Of a DNA stretch of 9,119 nt, positions 6,521-9,119 are shown piece after piece. Source of the DNA: Bacteroidales bacterium UBA1458 (GTDB lineage: Bacteria; Bacteroidota; Bacteroidia; Bacteroidales; VadinHA17); NCBI GenBank assembly GCA_002325785.1, contig DCSU01000109.1:12891-22009 (forward strand), written 5' to 3'. The position numbers and the translations under genes were made by a program. The first letter of the stretch is position 1. Each line of letters begins with the position of its first letter. The notes under the pieces were generated by a model. That model ran no database searches. It worked only from the letters and a program-made list of their open reading frames with translations, and was not told where the DNA came from.

Positions 6521-7567
6521 ATGAAGAATAACTCTCAGTTTGATAAATCGGAATCCTCTGTTGAAAGGCAGGATCCCTTTGTAATTCGCAGTTTCGAACC
6601 TTTTCTTAATGGCAGATGGATCGGCGAAGCAGTCTCCTATGGATGTTACCGGAGCGGCCAGGCACCCGCAGTGAAAGGCCCTTCAGTTGCTGAAATTGAG
6701 GAAGACCTGCAAATAATACTGCGTCACTGGAATTTGATCCGGATATACGGTTCCGATGAAGACTCCGAAAGAATATTAAAGCATATAAGGAACCAGCATC
6801 TCCCTGTAATGGTGATGCTAGGGGTATGGCTTGAGAATGAAACCGGCCACCCGGAAAGGAGAGAGGAAAATATTGCCCAGACCATGCAATGCATCAAACT
6901 GGCTAATGAGTATACGGACCTTATTGCTGCCGTCTGTGTGGGAAATGAGACGCAGGTATCCTGGTCAGCTCACAGAATGGATCAGCAGGATTTAATCAAA
7001 TACATCAGGCTTGTCAGAAATAACACCAATGCCCCGGTAACCACAGCTGATGATTACAGTTTCTGGATTACATTTGACAGCAAAGCGGTTGCAGATGAAA
7101 TTGACTTTATTGTTACACACCTTTATTCAATGTGGAATGGCATAACTCTGGAAAATGCCATCGAGTGGATGGATAGGATATTTTTTCAGGAGGTGATGGC
7201 GATGCATCCTGATAAAGTAGCCATAATAGGAGAGGCTGGCTGGGCAACGAATTACAATACCCGAAAGACCGGGCCCGGAGAGCAGGCTTCCTTAATTAAA
7301 GGCACCGTAGATATGGCTGCCCAGGAATACTATCTTACCCATCTGCACAACTGGATTACCAAAACCCGGGTTTCCACATTTCTGTTTGAGGCATTCGACG
7401 AACCGTGGAAGGGGGGAGGAGAAAATTCTGATCCGGATGAAGTGGAAAAGCACTGGGGAGTTTTTTATGAAAACCGCCAGCCGAAAATATCCTTTATCAA
7501 TTACCTGAGACATCATGAAAAGAGGGAAGATACAACTGGGCCAGACAGTCCTGAAACAATCAGATAA
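6521..7567 (+). CDS. Second GH17 glycosidase/glucanosyltransferase-like protein, cytoplasmic
   Basis: This 348-residue protein is another GH17 (beta/alpha)8 domain, clearly diverged from the one at 3890. The acid/base is Glu143 in CVGNETQVSW (139-148) and the nucleophile is Glu238 in AIIGEAGWATN (234-244). Other marks are GRWIGEAVSYGCYRSGQAP (31-49), WNLIRIYGSD (70-79), VMLGVWLENE (98-107), FIVTHLYSMWNG (196-207) and FLFEAFDEPWKGG (287-299). There is no signal peptide; the first 20 residues are polar and charged, so it should stay in the cytoplasm. The C-terminal tail (about 331-348) is charged and probably disordered, and its codons overlap the next gene. It lies 25 bp after the GH30 stop, so co-transcription is likely. 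A beta-1,3-glucan oligosaccharide substrate is inferred from family and context. Its difference from the first GH17 suggests a separate specificity, for example chain remodelling rather than simple hydrolysis, but no residue proves this. Confidence 0.88.
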   Translation: MKNNSQFDKSESSVERQDPFVIRSFEPFLNGRWIGEAVSYGCYRSGQAPAVKGPSVAEIEEDLQIILRHWNLIRIYGSDEDSERILKHIRNQHLPVMVMLGVWLENETGHPERREENIAQTMQCIKLANEYTDLIAAVCVGNETQVSWSAHRMDQQDLIKYIRLVRNNTNAPVTTADDYSFWITFDSKAVADEIDFIVTHLYSMWNGITLENAIEWMDRIFFQEVMAMHPDKVAIIGEAGWATNYNTRKTGPGEQASLIKGTVDMAAQEYYLTHLHNWITKTRVSTFLFEAFDEPWKGGGENSDPDEVEKHWGVFYENRQPKISFINYLRHHEKREDTTGPDSPETIR

Positions 7568-9119
7568 TCAAGTTCAGGGAAATTTTTTGGAGATTGACGG
7601 GGAGAAGTTCTACCGGATTGAGCACTATGACCAGATGCCGGATTTCTTCATGACCATTGTCAGTGATTCCGATCAATGGATGTACATCTCCAGTAACGGA
7701 TCATTGTCAGCAGGCAGAAAAGACCGTGACCATGCCATTTTCCCATACTATACAGATGATAAGATTCATGACTACTATGATCTGACGGGAAGCAAAACCA
7801 TTATCCTGGTTCAAAGGGGTGGTAATACCTTCTTATGGCAGCCGTTTTCCAAGGAACTGGCCAATATATACAATACAGAACGAAACCTCCTTAAAAGTAT
7901 CTACGGGAACAAAATTATATTTCAGGAGAGGAATCTTGACCTGGCTCTGGAATTTCAATATGGTTGGTTTTCCAGTGACAAATTCGGATTTGTAAAAAGA
8001 TCAGGTCTTGTGAATTTAGATGAAGAGCCGGTCAATGTCAGAGTGCTTGATGGTATACGCAATATTCTTCCAGGTGGGGTTGATTATAATTTTCAGAATG
8101 AATACAGTAACCTGCTTGATGGCTATAAAAAAAGTGAACTCATTGAAGAGACAAAGCTTGGGCTGTTCACGCTGAGTTCAATACCAGTCGACAAAGCAGA
8201 ACCGAGCGAATCACTCAACGCCACAACTGTATGGTCTTTTGGCCTGGATGACAGTAAGGTTCTTATCTCCGACAAACAACTCGGGAAATTTAAAACCGGG
8301 GATCCTGTTCAGACGGAAACTGATATCCGTGCTTCACGCGGAGCTTATTTTTTAAATGCTGACATCATTCTGCCCGGTCACAAAGCCCAGGAATGGTTTT
8401 TTGTATGTGAAGTTGACCAGAGTACTACCGGGGTGGCAAACCTGAATCACTTTTTACGGGTTGAAAACAAGTTTTATGAGCTGATCAACGCTGATGTCAA
8501 AAAAGGCACTGATAAACTTGTCTCCTTTGTAGCATCGGCAGACGGATTGCAGAAAAGCAGTGATGAACTGTGCACGGCACGGCATTTCTCGAACGTTCTC
8601 TTTAACATAATGCGCGGAGGCATTTATGTGCACAATTATATGATCGCAGCCTATGACCTCAAGAGATTTATAGAGAATACAAACAAAAGAGCTGTGCCTG
8701 AAGCTGAAGCTCTGCTGGACGAAATCCACGGGGAAATCTCCATTCAGGATTTGCACCTTCTGGCAAAAAAAAGCAGTAACTCCAACTTAATCCGCATCTG
8801 TAACGAATACCTGCCACTGACTTTCAGCAGACGGCACGGTGACCCAAGCCGACCGTGGAATCAGTTTTCGATTGATAATAAAAATAAAGATGGCTCTCCG
8901 AGATTTGATTTCCAGGGGAACTGGCGTGACATTTTCCAAAATTGGGAGGCTTTAAGTATTTCGTTTCCCGGATTCATTGAAAATATTATCAGCAAATTTG
9001 TAAATGCTACCACAGCAGATGGGTATAATCCCTATCGAATCATGCGGGATGGTATTGACTGGGAAGCTCCCGATCCTGATGATCCGTGGTCGTATATAGG
9101 CTACTGGGGCGATCATCAG
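7515..9119 (+). CDS. Large conserved protein, possible beta-1,3-glucan oligosaccharide phosphorylase (3' truncated)
   Basis: The frame is open for 535 codons from ATG 7515 to the window edge, with no stop. This ATG is the first in frame after a stop at 7506-7508 and overlaps the end of the second GH17 by 53 nt; later starts (Met41) would remove residues that look like part of the fold. There is no signal peptide. The N-terminal half looks like a beta-sandwich, with the block MPDFFMTIVSDSDQWMYISS (41-60), then AGRKDRD and FPYYTDDKIHD (76-86), and VRVLDGIRNILPGG (175-188). A helical stretch follows, then SRRHGDPSRPWNQF (438-451) and GNWRDIFQNWEAL, where Asp472 resembles the RDxxQD catalytic acid of clan GH-Q phosphorylases (GH94-type). 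The visible end is DPWSYIGYWGDHQ. The layout of N-terminal sandwich, helical linker and start of a helical barrel, next to beta-glucanases, suggests a beta-1,3-glucan or oligosaccharide phosphorylase, possibly GH161. A conserved protein of other activity remains possible: the gene is real, the function is uncertain. Confidence 0.62.
   Translation, partial: MKRGKIQLGQTVLKQSDNQVQGNFLEIDGEKFYRIEHYDQMPDFFMTIVSDSDQWMYISSNGSLSAGRKDRDHAIFPYYTDDKIHDYYDLTGSKTIILVQRGGNTFLWQPFSKELANIYNTERNLLKSIYGNKIIFQERNLDLALEFQYGWFSSDKFGFVKRSGLVNLDEEPVNVRVLDGIRNILPGGVDYNFQNEYSNLLDGYKKSELIEETKLGLFTLSSIPVDKAEPSESLNATTVWSFGLDDSKVLISDKQLGKFKTGDPVQTETDIRASRGAYFLNADIILPGHKAQEWFFVCEVDQSTTGVANLNHFLRVENKFYELINADVKKGTDKLVSFVASADGLQKSSDELCTARHFSNVLFNIMRGGIYVHNYMIAAYDLKRFIENTNKRAVPEAEALLDEIHGEISIQDLHLLAKKSSNSNLIRICNEYLPLTFSRRHGDPSRPWNQFSIDNKNKDGSPRFDFQGNWRDIFQNWEALSISFPGFIENIISKFVNATTADGYNPYRIMRDGIDWEAPDPDDPWSYIGYWGDHQ

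Noticed and set aside
7567..7640. A frameshift joining the second GH17 and the large protein into one fusion
   Set aside because: The GH17 domain is complete with a normal end, and the large gene has its own ATG shortly after an in-frame stop, so overlapping separate genes explain the sequence without an error.
8454..8756. A 100-codon minus-strand frame near the right end
   Set aside because: It is antisense to the long continuous frame beginning at 7515, which has conserved-looking sequence throughout and explains this region better.
1..9119. CRISPR array, tRNA/rRNA, insertion sequence or phage features
   Set aside because: No short regularly spaced repeats, transposase-like proteins, terminal inverted repeats or RNA-gene-like sequence were seen; the only DNA repeat lies inside the modular protein gene.

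Overview
The window reads as part of a Bacteroidota polysaccharide-utilization locus for beta-1,3-glucan (laminarin-type, probably with beta-1,6 branches). Pointers to Bacteroidota are lipoprotein signal peptides ending in Cys on the secreted enzymes, no clear Shine-Dalgarno sequences, AT-rich leaders, and the mix of a modular surface protein, GH16, GH17, GH30 and a GPH-type sugar symporter. Genus cannot be told from sequence alone; an environmental or marine member is plausible. All genes are on the + strand and packed tightly, with no gap over 140 bp.

Layout. 1-1293: 3' part of a gene for a secreted protein with at least three tandem beta-sandwich, carbohydrate-binding-like modules of about 155-165 residues joined by Ala/Pro/Thr-rich linkers; probably a surface glycan-binding protein. 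A hairpin follows at 1302-1346. 1392-2198: GH16 endo-beta-1,3-glucanase lipoprotein. 2199-2318: leader with a perfect 16-bp palindrome. 2319-3749: GPH/MelB-type sugar:cation symporter. 3890-4777: GH17 enzyme without signal peptide. 4825-6495: GH30 lipoprotein. 6521-7567: second, divergent GH17, also without signal peptide. 7515-9119: start of a large gene (535 codons, open to the window edge) overlapping the second GH17 by 53 nt. Its product looks like a very large beta-glucan-oligosaccharide phosphorylase-type protein (clan GH-Q, perhaps GH161), but this is inference.

Working model. The modular protein binds glucan at the cell surface. The GH16 lipoprotein cuts the beta-1,3 backbone and the GH30 lipoprotein removes beta-1,6-linked glucose or cuts beta-1,6 linkages. 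The symporter moves small products into the cytoplasm. There two signal-less GH17 enzymes and the large protein would process oligosaccharides, possibly by phosphorolysis to glucose-1-phosphate. The unusual points are that the GH17 enzymes appear cytoplasmic, that they sit in an apparent operon with the large protein, and that no beta-glucosidase (GH3/GH1) or SusC/SusD pair lies inside the window; the latter would be expected upstream.
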